Shown here piece after piece: positions 9,899 through 19,834 of a DNA stretch of 64,000 bases. The position numbers and the translations under genes were made by a program. Position 1 is the first letter of the stretch; the number at the start of each line of letters is the position of its first letter. The notes under the pieces are model-generated. The model was not told the origin of the DNA. It ran no database searches and saw nothing but the letters and a program-made list of their open reading frames with translations. The stretch spans positions 577,286-641,285 of the forward strand of contig QEOQ01000258.1 of assembly GCA_010279815.1 (NCBI GenBank), given 5' to 3'. This DNA comes from Brachionus plicatilis. Its lineage: Eukaryota > Rotifera > Eurotatoria > Ploima > Brachionidae.

Positions 9899-10181
9899 GT
9901 ACAGTACTAGTACGAAAAACTGTTTTTACGTGAAATTCCGTAAAATTACCAAAGTAAAAAAAAGTAAATTTACCGGAAATTACGTAATTTTACGTAAAAA
10001 GTAAAATTCCAAAAAATACTGCTTTTTTTGAGAATTTTGGCATTTTTTGATTTTTTTGAATTTTTTGGTCCTGAATTCGAAAAAAAAAATTACTTTTCAC
10101 GTAATTTTACGTGAAATTTTATTTAATTGTGGAAAATTTTTGTAAGTTTTAGTAAAAAAAAGTAAATTTTGTACAAATTTT
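9899..10181. mobile_element. Truncated TTACGTAA-type element end
   Basis: CAGTACTAGTACGAAAAACT at about 9900 and the following 270 bp match the left arm of the complete element at 11626-13291, including CCGGAAATTACGTAATTTTA and the TTTTTTGGTCCTGAAT segment. It is cut off at 10181, exactly where the GGGTCTTGCC end of another element begins, so that element appears to have inserted into it or replaced the remainder. Confidence 0.8.
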
Positions 10182-10380
10182 GGGTCTTGCCTGTTATGTG
10201 ACCAGTGACTTTATGTCGATTTGGTGACCAGGTATTTTTTCCGACTGGTCACTTATTCACTGGTCACCTAATATGTGACCAGGCAAAATTATTATTAAAA
10301 TAAAAAATTTTTTTTTTTCTAATTTTATTATTTATGTGACCTGGTTTTTTATTTACGCGACCAATTTAAATATTAATTTA
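10182..10380. mobile_element. Left end of a GTGACC-array (Merlin-like) element
   Basis: Begins GGGTCTTGCCTGTTATGTGA and carries about eight copies of GTGACC(A) or GGTCAC in 200 bp. The start resembles GGGTCTTGTCCAATATGTGA of the Merlin element at 27423-29726 and GGGTCTATTCCTTTATATGA at 42417. A matching array (TGTGACCAATT, CGTGACCAAAT, GGGACCAGG) lies at 15040-15115 and may be its right part, in which case the LINE and other insertions lie within it; the opposite GGGTC terminus was not found there. Confidence 0.6.
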
Positions 10381-10439
10381 AAATTATAAAAATTAAATAA
10401 AAAAAATTATTTATGCATTTTTGTGATGTGTTGCTTTAC

Positions 10440-11488
10440 ACCACGCTCATCTTATTATTTAAAATTTCAGCGATTCTCTAAAAAACTCTCATAATACTTT
10501 TACATGATGTCAAAAAGTTAGGAAGTAAAACGTAGAAAATTATATACATTAATAAAAAAAATATTCCCACGCTCAATAAATAGTGATAAATTTATCTATA
10601 ATTTGTCAATTTAGAATAATTAAACAAAAAAAAAATCAAAAATATTTTTGAAGTTTCAATTGATTCATAGTGCCGAAACTTAGTTAAGTAACCTAGATAA
10701 TTTTTTTTGTATAACAATATTCCGTTTCCGTTAAACGGTTATGTTTGCAAGATAGTTGAGTCAAGTTTGTTTTTTTTGAAGATAATTATAAATTAATCAA
10801 AAGTAATTGTTCAATTTTTTTTCGGCAATCGGTTCTTATTTAAGAAAATGGCATTAGATCCTTATTTTTATTTTTGGCGATTGATTCTTATTAAAGAAAA
10901 TGGAAATAAAATAATTGGCATTACATTTTTGGCGATAGAAAAAACTGGCGATAGATTACTATGAATCAAACTTAAATGAGGCGAAATTTTTTATTCTTAT
11001 TTTTGCTATATTTTTGTCATTTAAATAAAATAAAACATAAATTCAAAAAAGTAAAACCATAAATTTGTTCAGAATTTTTTCCAGCTTTGTTTAAAAAAAA
11101 AGTAATGTATTTAGTAATCCCTGGGACTACATACTATTTAACTCAAAAAAGTGTTCTTTTTGGCTTTTTTTCTATGAAGCCCGGTCATTCAAAAATTAAA
11201 AAATTCAATTTTCACAAAAAATAAAAATTTTATAACAATAACTAACTTAATTTTCATAACGAACTGGAATTCAAAACTAATTGACATTTTAAAGCTTTTA
11301 GAAATATTTTTGATTTGTCAAATAAGTGGGGGTCAGTATTTTAGTAGGCCCCTAATAAAATGTAAAATAAATTCAAAATTAAACAACTTTTGTTAATTAA
11401 ATAATACAATAAAAAATTTGCAAAAAATGATTTCCAAAAAAAAACAGTTTATTTAATTTATTTGACATTATTTTTTGGCAAACGATCT
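10440..11488. other. Non-coding AT-rich stretch
   Basis: No gene. Around 10820-10945 the motif (TT)GGCGAT and the phrase CTTATT(T)AAGAAAATGG are repeated, suggesting another small degenerate motif array. A pause between the GTGACC end and the LINE remnant. Confidence 0.35.
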
Positions 11489-12282
11489 AAATTCTCAAAG
11501 AATATAATTCAGATACAGATAAAGGAAAAATTTTTGGTGATCTTTTAGCCACAACCTTTAGTCCTCATCTTGATTTTGTTGGATCTGATGATAATTGTGA
11601 AGTTTCACAAACAATAAGGGATATACAGTACTGCTACGAAAAACTGTTTTTACGTGAAATTACGTGAAATTACGTAATTTTACGTAAAAAGTAAAATTCC
11701 AAAAAATACTACTTTTTTTGAGAATTTTGGCATTTTTTGACTTTTTTGAAATTTTTTGGTCCTGAATGCGAAAAAAAAAAATTACTTTTTTTCACGTAAT
11801 TTTACGTGAAATTTTATTTAATAGTGGTAAATTTTTGTAATTTTTAGTAAAAAAAAGTAAAAAAAAGTAAAATTTTTAAATCTTTGAAAAAACTTTTGCG
11901 GAATTTTATTTTTTTTTATTTTTATCATTTTTAAAGCTGTCACCAGCTTTTTTCCATGATTCTTTGAAATTTGAATTTTTTGGCACTTGCTTCAACAAAT
12001 CTTCTTTAATAAAAAAAATTTAAAATTAAAGCTTTTTTTTTCTTTAAAATATTTACTTTTTATTTCCTCCATTTCATTATGAAATTTTTTTTCATAAAAC
12101 CCTAGAGTCTGACCTTTGTCATTTACAAATCTCTTCATTATTTCACTTCTGAGACGATTTGTAAATGGCTTATTATTGACTTCCTTTTTATTTTAGATTT
12201 TTTAAAAATAATATATTTTAAACTTAAATATAAGAATACTTATGGTTTCAATAGCTTCGCTACCACTGGAACTACTATAAGT

Positions 12283-12569
12283 TCATTCGGCCTTTCTTTT
12301 GGTTACTGGTGAAAAGAGAGAACTGTCAGTTTCACCCCCAATAATTAATTTTTTAATGGCTTCATTTTCGCTATTAAGTTTCGAAACATTTGTGTTTAGC
12401 TTATTAATGTTTTCATCAGAGTTGGTCAAAAGTCAAAGTCATGAAGTCAAAGTCAAGTCTGGACTTTGAAATTATTTTAAACTCAAGTGAAAGTCAGACT
12501 TTGACTTTGACTTTTAACGATTCTGACTTTAAAGTTTGACTTTTGACCAACTCTGGTTTTCATTCATTG
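12283..12569 (-). pseudogene. Coiled-coil ORF of the TTACGTAA element, interrupted by a hAT MITE
   Basis: On the minus strand the frame starts ATG at 12567-12565 (MNEN), is broken by the MITE at 12417-12555, and resumes INKLNTNVSKLNSENEAIKK, a heptad-like coiled coil, ending SPVTKRKAE at 12283. Downstream on the same strand (about 12195 to 12040) another coding-like block follows, NNKPFTNRLRSEIMKRF and YEKKFHNEMEEIKSKYF, probably a further exon or frame-shifted continuation. No family recognised; it may be the DNA-binding or dimerisation protein of the element. Confidence 0.5.
12417..12555. mobile_element. 139-bp hAT-type MITE with 8-bp target duplication
   Basis: Ends are CAGAGTTGGTCAAAAGTCAA and the inverse TTTTGACCAACTCTG, matching the CAGNG hAT terminus. 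The 8-bp target GTTTTCAT is duplicated exactly (12409-12416 and 12556-12563). The interior is made of AAGTC/GACTT repeats. A larger relative lies at 50802-51627. Confidence 0.93.
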
Positions 12570-14107
12570 TAAATAAAGTTTGTTCTAAAGTGGACGGTTT
12601 GGTGACTTTATCTCATTCAAGAGCTTATATTAGTCAATATTAAATTATATTTTTACTTTACTCGAGAAACAAAAAACGTCGAACAAAACGTCAAAAAAAA
12701 ACGTGATTGTTTTCATGAGCATTTACACCATAAAAAACATTTTTGTTTTTGCATTTTTGTTTATTGTTTATAATTAGCTTTTTTAAAATTTTTAAAATTT
12801 ACTTTTTTTTACTTTTTTTTTAAAAATTCAAATTTCAAAGAATCATGGAAAAAAGCTGGTGACAGCTTTAAAAATGATAAAAATAAAAAAAAATAAAATT
12901 CCGCAAAAATTTTTTCAAAGATTTAAAAATTTTACTTTTTTTTACTTTTTTTTACTAAAAATTACAAAAATTTACCACTATTAAATAAAATTTCACGTAA
13001 AATTACGTGAAAAAAAGTAATTTTTTTTTTTTCGCATTCAGGACCAAAAAATTTCAAAAAAGTCAAAAAATGCCAAAATTCTCAAAAAAAGTAGTATTTT
13101 TTGGAATTTTACTTTTTACGTAAAATTACGTAATTTCCGGTAATTTTACGTAAAATTACGTAAAATCCGGTAAAATTACTTTTTTTTACTTTGGTAATTT
13201 TACGTAATTTTACGTGAAATTACCGGAAATTACGTAAAATTACGTAATTTCACGTAATTTCACGTAAAAACAGTTTTTCGTAGCAGTACTGTAGAAAAAA
13301 ATAAATTACAAAATAATATATATGAACCTATCACTCTCTTAGAAATTACAAAAGCTTTAAAAAAATTAAAAGAAATAGGGGGGTCTGGACTTGATCGTAT
13401 CCATAACCTCATGTTAAAAAATTTACCTATAGAGACTTTATTTGAAATAAGTCTACTCTTTAATAAGAGTATGGAAATAGGCCAGGTTCCAAAATCCTGG
13501 AAAATAGCAAGCATAACCATGATCACTAAGAAATCTTTTCCTACTCAAGATCCTAACAACTATCGTCCAATTAGTATGACAAGTTGTCTTGGAAAACTAC
13601 TTGAACGCATTATTTACACCAGAATATATAATTTTCTTGAGAACAACAAATTGGATAAGATCGTTTTTGCATTTAAGATCCTTTAGAGTAAAAGTAAATG
13701 GTCATTTAAGTGATCAATACCCTATTAAAGCAGGAGTTCCACAAGGGTCGGTAATTAGTCCACTTCTTTTTAGCATTTTAATAAATGACATACCAAAAAG
13801 AAACAAAACAAATTGCCAATACTCTCTTCTTTTTGCAGATGATTTGGCTACTTTTTTTATTTTTAAAAAGACAGGAAATCTTGAAAAAATGATTAATAAG
13901 TACTTAAAAGAAGTTGAAAGATGGCTTTTCAAATGGAAAATGAAAATTTCTACTGAAAAGTCATGATCTTTGAGAAATTAACTAAAGTTAAAATAAATCT
14001 TAACCTTAAAATTAATGACAGCAACTTAAATAACGAGGAAAAAGTGAAATTTTTAGGAATCACGTTAGACTCAAAACTTACATTTAGTCCAATGGTGGAT
14101 GAAATGA

Positions 14108-14682
14108 NNNNNNNNNNNNNNNNNNNNNNNNNNNNNNNNNNNNNNNNNNNNNNNNNNNNNNNNNNNNNNNNNNNNNNNNNNNNNNNNNNNNNNNNNNNNN
14201 NNNNNNNNNNNNNNNNNNNNNNNNNNNNNNNNNNNNNNNNNNNNNNNNNNNNNNNNNNNNNNNNNNNNNNNNNNNNNNNNNNNNNNNNNNNNNNNNNNNN
14301 NNNNNNNNNNNNNNNNNNNNNNNNNNNNNNNNNNNNNNNNNNNNNNNNNNNNNNNNNNNNNNNNNNNNNNNNNNNNNNNNNNNNNNNNNNNNNNNNNNNN
14401 NNNNNNNNNNNNNNNNNNNNNNNNNNNNNNNNNNNNNNNNNNNNNNNNNNNNNNNNNNNNNNNNNNNNNNNNNNNNNNNNNNNNNNNNNNNNNNNNNNNN
14501 NNNNNNNNNNNNNNNNNNNNNNNNNNNNNNNNNNNNNNNNNNNNNNNNNNNNNNNNNNNNNNNNNNNNNNNNNNNNNNNNNNNNNNNNNNNNNNNNNNNN
14601 NNNNNNNNNNNNNNNNNNNNNNNNNNNNNNNNNNNNNNNNNNNNNNNNNNNNNNNNNNNNNNNNNNNNNNNNNNNNNNNNNN
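14108..14682. other. Assembly gap
   Basis: A run of 575 undetermined bases. It cuts the LINE remnant on the left, and on the right starts shortly before the acidic ORF. Confidence 0.99.
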
Positions 14683-14699
14683 AATTTTTGACAACTTTT

Positions 14700-14990
14700 C
14701 TAATTTTTTTTTGTTGGATTTAAATTTAGCTTGCAAATGGCTTCACTAACCTCTTCAAAATCTGATTCACAATTTTCTTCATGATCTGAATCGGTGCCAT
14801 TTACCAAAAAATCACTCTCTTTTATTGAAATTGTTTCTGAATGTGGATAACTTTCTTCATCGCTTTCATAATTTTTAAGTCTATTTAACTCTTCCACCGA
14901 GTCTACACTGAAAATTTCCACTTCAACATCATTACTCTCTTCTTCATTGTTATCATCACCAAATTCAGACCCATATTCAGATCCTTTCAA
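14700..14990 (-). CDS. Acidic ORF of unknown function (96 aa)
   Basis: The protein is about one-third aspartate and glutamate (for example DDNNEEESNDVEVEIF and SDHEENCESDFEEVSEAI) and has no recognised domain. Acidic N-terminal regions of this type precede the catalytic part in piggyBac-like and other transposases, and another acidic, serine-rich region is attached to the Merlin transposase at 27677-28240. It lies next to GTGACC motifs (15040-15115), which suggests it belongs to a transposon. Upstream sequence at 14991-15020 continues the acidic pattern with a stop. Confidence 0.45.
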   Translation of the reverse strand: MKGSEYGSEFGDDNNEEESNDVEVEIFSVDSVEELNRLKNYESDEESYPHSETISIKESDFLVNGTDSDHEENCESDFEEVSEAICKLNLNPTKKN

Positions 14991-15125
14991 AGACCCAAAT
15001 ATAGATTCAATATCTTCTTATCCAGCTAAAAAGAAATTTATGTGACCAATTGCAAAATTTTTGTAACCAATTTCAAAATTTTCGTGACCAAATGTTTATT
15101 TAGGGGACCAGGTTTAAATTATTTA

Positions 15126-15589
15126 TAAACATTTTTTATGATCCGTTCAAAACTTATGAGTCAAAAACCGTTTCAATTAAATAAGACGGTGTGAAATCAA
15201 AAATCAAAATAAATACAATAAATTAGTTAATTATTTTATTGAAAAAATTGATTTTTTTTATATTTGTTTTTTATTTTATTTTAATTTTGCTTCTACTAAA
15301 AAATATTTCTGCTCCTAATTAACATAATAATTGCTTCTTTTTTTTGCTTCTAAAAAATAATAATTTGCAAATTTAATTTGATTAATTTTTTTTTAATTTT
15401 TTATTAAAAAGCGCACAATATTTAGGGTAATATAAATTAAATTGATTTTTTAGTTATTGAGTTTTTTTCCAAACAATTTAGCAAGCTTATTTTGTTGTAA
15501 ACTTGAATAATAAATTTGAAAAATTAAAATTAAACGCTTGCAAAATACTTAAAAAATTTGAAAAAAAAATTATTTTTGTTTGACTTTAC
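15126..15589. other. AT-rich spacer
   Basis: No ORF or repeat structure of note was seen between the GTGACC motifs and the next motif array. Confidence 0.3.
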
Positions 15590-15730
15590 CCGAGTATTAT
15601 ATGACTTTACCAGATTTAAGAATTTTTTGTATGACTTTCCCAGAAATAAAAGTCTTTTTTATGATTTTATCGGTTGGTCAAAAAAAAATTTTTTTCGTAT
15701 GAGTTTCCCAGATTTTTATTTGACTTTACC
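15590..15730. repeat. Motif array ATGACTTTACCAGA
   Basis: Five or six imperfect copies of TATGACTTTACCAGA (or TGACTTTCCCAGA) are spread over 140 bp. It is followed directly by another array of a different motif, so ends of different elements are stacked here. The long frame through it only reflects the repeat and is not taken as a gene. Confidence 0.7.
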
Positions 15731-15732
15731 CT

Positions 15733-15925
15733 TTACCCCAAAATTACGTAAAATTACCAAAGTAAAAAAAAGTAAATTTACCCGATTTTACGTAATTTCA
15801 CGTAAAATTACCGGAAATTACGTAAATTATTGTAAAAAGTAAAAATTCAAAAAAATACTATTTTTTCTGAGAATTTTGACAATTTTTTGGTTTACGTAAT
15901 TTTACGTAAAAACTGTTGAATCGAT
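15733..15925. mobile_element. Fragment of a TTACGTAA element
   Basis: About 190 bp match the left arm of the elements at 9899 and 11626, in the same orientation, including ACCAAAGTAAAAAAAAGTAA and ACCGGAAATTACGTAA. Neither terminus is complete. Confidence 0.75.
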
Positions 15926-16032
15926 TAATTTTTCTTAATCGATTTAATTTTTTTTAGCCGATTATTAAATCGATTAAATTTTTTCAGTTGACTGTTAAAT
16001 CGATTAATTTTTTTAGTCGATTATTTAATGTA
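15918..16032. repeat. Motif array AATCGATTAA
   Basis: The palindromic motif AATCGATTAA occurs at least five times with TAGTCGATTATT variants, spaced 20-30 bases apart. It leads straight into the Tc1-like coding fragment (16036-16230). Confidence 0.7.
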
Positions 16033-16035
16033 GGA

Positions 16036-16230
16036 TTTTTTCTTACCTGTATAACTAAACTGTTTTGGTCTCCCAGGCCTGTTTGATTCCTTTGGGGTAC
16101 CAAAGATATAATTGTTTTTTCTTGTGATTCACACACATTTTTCTGATACTCCCACTAATTTAGCTATTTCTCTATTACTTTTAGTCTTATCTTTTAAGAG
16201 ACCACTTATCTGACATCTAACTTCATTAAG
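16036..16230 (-). pseudogene. Tc1/mariner transposase N-terminal exon fragment
   Basis: On the minus strand the frame reads SGLLKDKTKSNREIAKLVGV, a helix-turn-helix, then after one stop NYIFGTPKESNRPGRPKQFS with a GRPR/AT-hook-like joint, as in the paired-type DNA-binding region of Tc1 transposases. It ends in what looks like a splice donor (CAG|GTAAG at about 16036). No catalytic part follows. Confidence 0.65.
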
Positions 16231-16335
16231 ATAATTAGAAATCCATTTAAGTTAATTCATAAATTCCTAATTAGGGATTAATTCCTAATATGAGTAACAG
16301 GTCAGGGTTTGTTATTCAGACTCGATATCTAACCC

Positions 16336-16515
16336 TGTCATTTTTTTCGGGTACCAGGACCAGACTTAGTTGTATTTTGTACAATTTTTCAGGTTATCCA
16401 CACAAACGATAACATTTTTTAAGCCCATAAAAATTGATCAAATATGGTAATTGTCTGAATTGGTTACCTGAAAAAAATGAGTAAAATACTACTGAGACTG
16501 ATCAGGGTACCCGAA
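16336..16515. mobile_element. Small MITE, ends TTTTCGGGTACC
   Basis: TTTTTTCGGGTACCAGGACC at about 16336 and the inverse GATCAGGGTACCCGAAAATC at about 16500 bracket a 180-bp non-coding segment. Target duplication was not resolved. Confidence 0.55.
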
Positions 16516-16519
16516 AATC

Positions 16520-17000
16520 AAAACTTAGTTTTTGAGGCGTTTTTTTGACGTAAAAACATCATCGCACGTCAAAAAAAAGCTTAAAAAAACACCATAAGAA
16601 TTCATTGTTTATTACATAGTAAATTCCTAGCCTTTAACTTCAAACGTTCAAAATTTTTTAAATACTATTAATAAAGTAGCTTAGAAGAAAAAAAAGAGTA
16701 TTTGAAGCTTTAATATTTTTTAGATTTTTGATTTTAATTAATTTTTTTTATTTTAGTTTGATTAACACGCTCTCTAAATTTTAAGACTAATTATAAAATT
16801 TATCATTTAGATAATTAATCAAAGCAGTAAGTTACTTAACTCCCAACAAATTAACTTTTAATACAAAGATTATTAGAATTCAAAAAATATATTTAATAAG
16901 AGGATGGCATAATTTTGTTATTTTGATTTAAACAAAATTTTATTTAAGACTTTTATTTTAAAAGATAAAAGTAAACAAATAATTTACACGCTAATATTTA
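16520..17000. other. AT-rich spacer
   Basis: Nothing recognised except a short inverted pair, TTTTTTTGACGT and ACGTCAAAAAAA, at 16541-16577. Confidence 0.3.
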
Positions 17001-17002
17001 GT

Positions 17003-17294
17003 ATATCGGCTTCCCCGTTCGACGGAATATTCAAATTGTTTATTTCTGAATTTTTATTTAATTTAAAAAAATTTAAAAAACCATCAACTCGTCAAGAAGC
17101 AATTACAAAAAAAATAAAAAAATAGGCTTTTACATGGAATAATGTATAATTAAATCAAAATATTTTAAAATATAAATTTAATTTATAAATTTAATCTTAT
17201 AATTGACGAGTTGATGGTTTTTTAAATTTTTTTAAATTAAATAAAAATTCAGAAATAAACAATTTGAATATTCCGTCGAACGGAGAAGCCGATA
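17003..17294. mobile_element. Inverted-repeat element with 96-bp arms
   Basis: Left arm 17003-17098 (ATCGGCTTCCCCGTTCGACG...) and right arm 17199-17294 are inverse copies with about one difference, separated by a 100-bp AT-rich loop. Flanks are TAT/ATA-rich, so the exact target duplication is ambiguous. Non-coding MITE. Confidence 0.88.
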
Positions 17295-17539
17295 TATAAA
17301 TTCGATAAATGTTAAATTATGCCAAAAATTCACCTTTCACATAATTTTCCAAGACAAATAGTGAGATTAATAGGTCGAAAATCGTTTCGATCTTTACTTT
17401 GTCCGACTTTTTTAGGGATCATTGTCATCGTGGCTGTTTTGCAAAGCTATGGTATTCGACTAGTTTTTGATCTCAAATTAAAAAGGTCTGAGATAAGTTG
17501 TTTTAAGCGGTCTGACATATTGACTAGCATTAATTATGA

Positions 17540-17800
17540 ACTTGATTAGGACCAGATGAATTCGATTTATTTTTTTTCAGCACATCGTTTATTTCATCTA
17601 TTGTAAACGGTTGATCAAGTTGAAAGTTGAGATTTGTTTTTGCATGTCCGTTACGATTTGATTTTTGAATTTCACGTTAAAATTTGAGTCGTTCTTACTT
17701 TAAAAATTTTTCGAGAAGTGATCCAAATGGATTTGCTTTTTCGCAGTCTCGGTGATACGATTCAGAAAATAAAGAAAGATATTATTCTTCATATGAGGAA
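17540..17800 (-). pseudogene. LINE fragment upstream of reverse transcriptase
   Basis: On the minus strand, frames give HRDCEKANPFGSLLEKFLK and then NLNFQLDQPFTIDEINDVLK, KNKSNSSGP, the linker that precedes the palm in CR1/Jockey-type ORF2. There are internal stops and a frameshift; nothing further of the domain can be followed past about 17500. Confidence 0.55.
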
Positions 17801-17853
17801 AAATTGGGAAAAATAAACAAAGAATTGTCACAAGTAAAATTAGACAGCTTTAA

Positions 17854-18042
17854 TTAGATATTTAAAGTATTACTTAGTTCAAAGTAAGCCTTACGTTTAG
17901 CATCACTACCTCCTCTTTTTGTCAGTTCAACAGCTTCTGAATTCTGAACGACCTGATAAACTTGATCAACTTGGTCAAGATGATCTACTGAAGTTACTAG
18001 AGCCTTTTCAGATAATTGTGCCACACTAAATAATTTAGCCAC
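17854..18042 (-). CDS. Unrecognised small ORF (62 aa)
   Basis: The frame begins MAKLFSVAQLSEKALVTSVD and has a short repeat (HLDQVDQVYQVVQ). It lies between a LINE fragment and the LTR of a Gypsy element. The frame upstream of the ATG is open (SSIEVSEV-like), so it may be the tail of a longer coding relic. No family recognised. Confidence 0.25.
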   Translation of the reverse strand: MAKLFSVAQLSEKALVTSVDHLDQVDQVYQVVQNSEAVELTKRGGSDAKRKAYFELSNTLNI

Positions 18043-18120
18043 TTCAGATACTTGAGCTCATATAAAAAATTTTGAATGGAAGGTCTTTTTTTTTTCCCTC
18101 GACTAGGTCGAGTAATGAAT

Positions 18121-18270
18121 TGTAAAAACTAGGGATTTATAATTAAAAGATTAACTTTAGTTAACCAATTTTTATTCTGTCCAAATTATTTTAATGTAAA
18201 AGTTTAAATAGTGGTTAAATTATAGCGTCATACTAGTAGAAAAGGAAAGTAGGATTTGCTAGGCATAACA
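18121..18270 (-). repeat. 3' LTR of the small Gypsy element
   Basis: This 150-bp copy is nearly identical to 19835-19984, which indicates a recent insertion despite the broken coding region. Confidence 0.88.
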
Positions 18271-19175
18271 TATGCCCCCATTCTGGAAAAGAATGGTCCC
18301 ACATTCTGGAAGAAATTTTTTAAACAAAATACAAAACAAAAAAAAATAACAAAACTTATTCTTTCTCAGCTGAGTAAAATATTTGGTCGATTTTATCATA
18401 CTCGATAAACGCTTCGCAAGTAGTATATTCTGGAATTTCCACTCTCGAGACCAAACCGCTCCGATCCAGGTATTACACGCGTCCGTGTCCAGACGGAATG
18501 GTTGGCTAAGGTCTGGTAAAATTCGAAATGAGTCTGACGTCAGGATTAAGCGAAGGGTCTGAAATGATTGTTCGCTTTTCTCATTCCATTTCATTGTACC
18601 GTTTCTTTTGTAGTTTTCCCTGATGGTCAAAAATAAGTGAATCCACGATTTGCGCGATGTTTTGGATAAATTTATAATAATAATGAGAAAATTCCAGGTA
18701 CGATTGGACTTGAGTTAAGTTTAAAAGGGCGTTCATATTTTATCAAGGCTTCAACTTTTTCCGGATCTTTGTTTATGCGACCAAATGAGATAATGTGGCC
18801 GTAAAATTTTACTTCTGGCTTAAAAAAATCGCACTTATCCACTTTGGATAAATGTTCCTCAATGGTCAGCATGTGAATTAAGATGTTCTCCATAAATGCT
18901 AATACATAGCCACCTTTGATCCACTCATTGAGTAACTCGTTCCTGACACACTCAAAAGTTGCTGGTGCGTTAGTTAATCCCATTGACATTCTTGGATCAA
19001 ATCTTGCGCATTTCTGAATCAAATTATCAGAAAGCATTTTGTCGAGCGATTTTTTAAACTCAACTCTCTTGTGGTATTGAACGCCTCGAACTTTGTTCCG
19101 TATTAACACAGCAGCTGGGTCAATTAGTTTGATAACATGCTCCACTTGGCTTGATTCCTTCCCCCCGATATCCAA
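18259..19175 (-). pseudogene. Gypsy pol fragments (RT and RNase H start)
   Basis: From 19175 down, the frame carries the start of RT (RVEFKKSLDKMLSDNLIQKC), then jumps directly to GLTNAPATFECVRNEL; the palm region with the first catalytic aspartate is missing. The catalytic YxDD box is replaced by AFMENILIHM. It continues to KFYGHIISFGRINKDPEKVE. In another frame, 18259-18630 gives WNEKSEQSFQTLRLIL and FRLDTDACNTWIGAV, the RT connection and RNase H start. It is inactive on three counts. Confidence 0.85.
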
Positions 19176-19259
19176 GGGATTGTTGGTCGAAGGAGAAGAG
19201 ACTTTTGTAATTTGGAAAATTCGGGAAACTTGATCAGCCTGTTCGACTGGAATACATGG

Positions 19260-19628
19260 TTAGTGACTGATTCTTTCATCCGGTTCTTGCGTTCGGCTTA
19301 TAAGCGCATGCATTGGATCACCCACGTTGTCACCATCATCATAGTGGAATCGTGGCGGAATTATGTGTTTTTTTTGATACCAATCGCTTGACTTAATCGG
19401 TTTTATCATCATTTGTATCAATTCTTTAATACACCAGACCACAAACTTCGCCAGTCCACGTGCAGGTTTACATGTAACCATAAATCCCAAAATTCTTGCC
19501 GCCGTTGACATCGTACCTAGCCAAATGAACAGGGTCCATACGAATACGAGCCAGGACATTGTGTCGAGTTGACTGTAATAGTCACTATAGATAGTCTGAA
19601 GTTTTTCAATCAAAAACTGTGGGTCCAA
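19260..19628 (-). CDS. Leader ORF of the small Gypsy element, membrane-spanning (122 aa)
   Basis: This ORF occupies the gag position just after the primer-binding site. It has a hydrophobic helix (SWLVFVWTLFIWLGTMSTAA, about residues 25-45) and a second, weaker one, then a polar tail (HYDDGDNVGDPMHAL). It has no capsid-like or zinc-knuckle feature. The larger Gypsy element at 30063-36051 also begins with a membrane-spanning ORF, so this may be a shared feature of the lineage. Function unknown. Confidence 0.5.
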   Translation of the reverse strand: MDPQFLIEKLQTIYSDYYSQLDTMSWLVFVWTLFIWLGTMSTAARILGFMVTCKPARGLAKFVVWCIKELIQMMIKPIKSSDWYQKKHIIPPRFHYDDGDNVGDPMHALISRTQEPDERISH

Positions 19629-19824
19629 GCAGCTTCTTGGGTCGGATTAAATAGGATATCGATATCCACGTCGTCGACCATGTGCAATAATTTCCTATTA
19701 ATGGCGTTATCCAGGGCATGGTACAAGGTACCAATCATAACCCACATACTGATTTGCCAAAAACGTGCCACTCTTGAAAATTGCGCGCTATACCTAGAGC
19801 TTAGACGTATCTTTTATTTTTTAT

Positions 19825-19834
19825 CGGGCGCCAA
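19825..19834 (-). promoter_or_regulatory. Gypsy primer-binding site
   Basis: TGGCGCCCGA on the minus strand, two bases from the LTR end, matches the 3' end complement of a tRNA-Lys-type primer over ten bases. Confidence 0.7.

Larger units (their letters stand above)
11626..13291. mobile_element. TTACGTAA TIR element, 1666 bp, TA target site
   Basis: Both ends read CAGTACTGCTACGAAAAACT inward, flanked by TA (11624-11625 and 13292-13293). The arms are 350-480 bp long, made of repeated TTACGTAA/TTACGTGAAATT, then a unique part containing AAGCTGGTGACAGCTT in inverse copies (about 11935 and 12860). Excision of the element plus one TA restores the LINE reading frame exactly. TA target duplication suggests the Tc1/mariner-IS630 group or a relative; no DDE transposase is recognised. 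It contains a small minus-strand ORF and a hAT MITE. Confidence 0.9.
11489..14107 (+). pseudogene. LINE ORF2 remnant, split by a TIR element and internally deleted
   Basis: Before the insert, 11489-11625 encodes GKIFGDLLATTFSPHLDF. After it, 13294 onward continues in the same frame with KALKKLKEIGGSGLDRIHN, WKIASITMITKKS and NNYRPISMTSCLGKLLE, all typical LINE reverse transcriptase blocks. At 13686 the frame stops; the next frame resumes at LRSFRVKVNG, GVPQGSVISPLLFSILINDI and the catalytic box LFADDLATF. The roughly 80 residues that normally lie between, including the first catalytic aspartate (D..KAFD), are missing, so it cannot be active. A second frameshift lies near 13963. The sequence then enters the assembly gap. 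Confidence 0.88.

Noticed and set aside
13260..13526. Minus-strand 88-aa frame
   Set aside because: Antisense of the LINE reverse transcriptase; no protein features.
15558..15842. 94-aa open frame (repeating YDFTR-like residues)
   Set aside because: It only translates the GACTTTACCAGA and TTACGTAA motif arrays; composition and repetition explain it.
17319..17549. Plus-strand 76-aa frame with hydrophobic middle
   Set aside because: No family resemblance; it is antisense to a decayed LINE segment and has no supporting signals.
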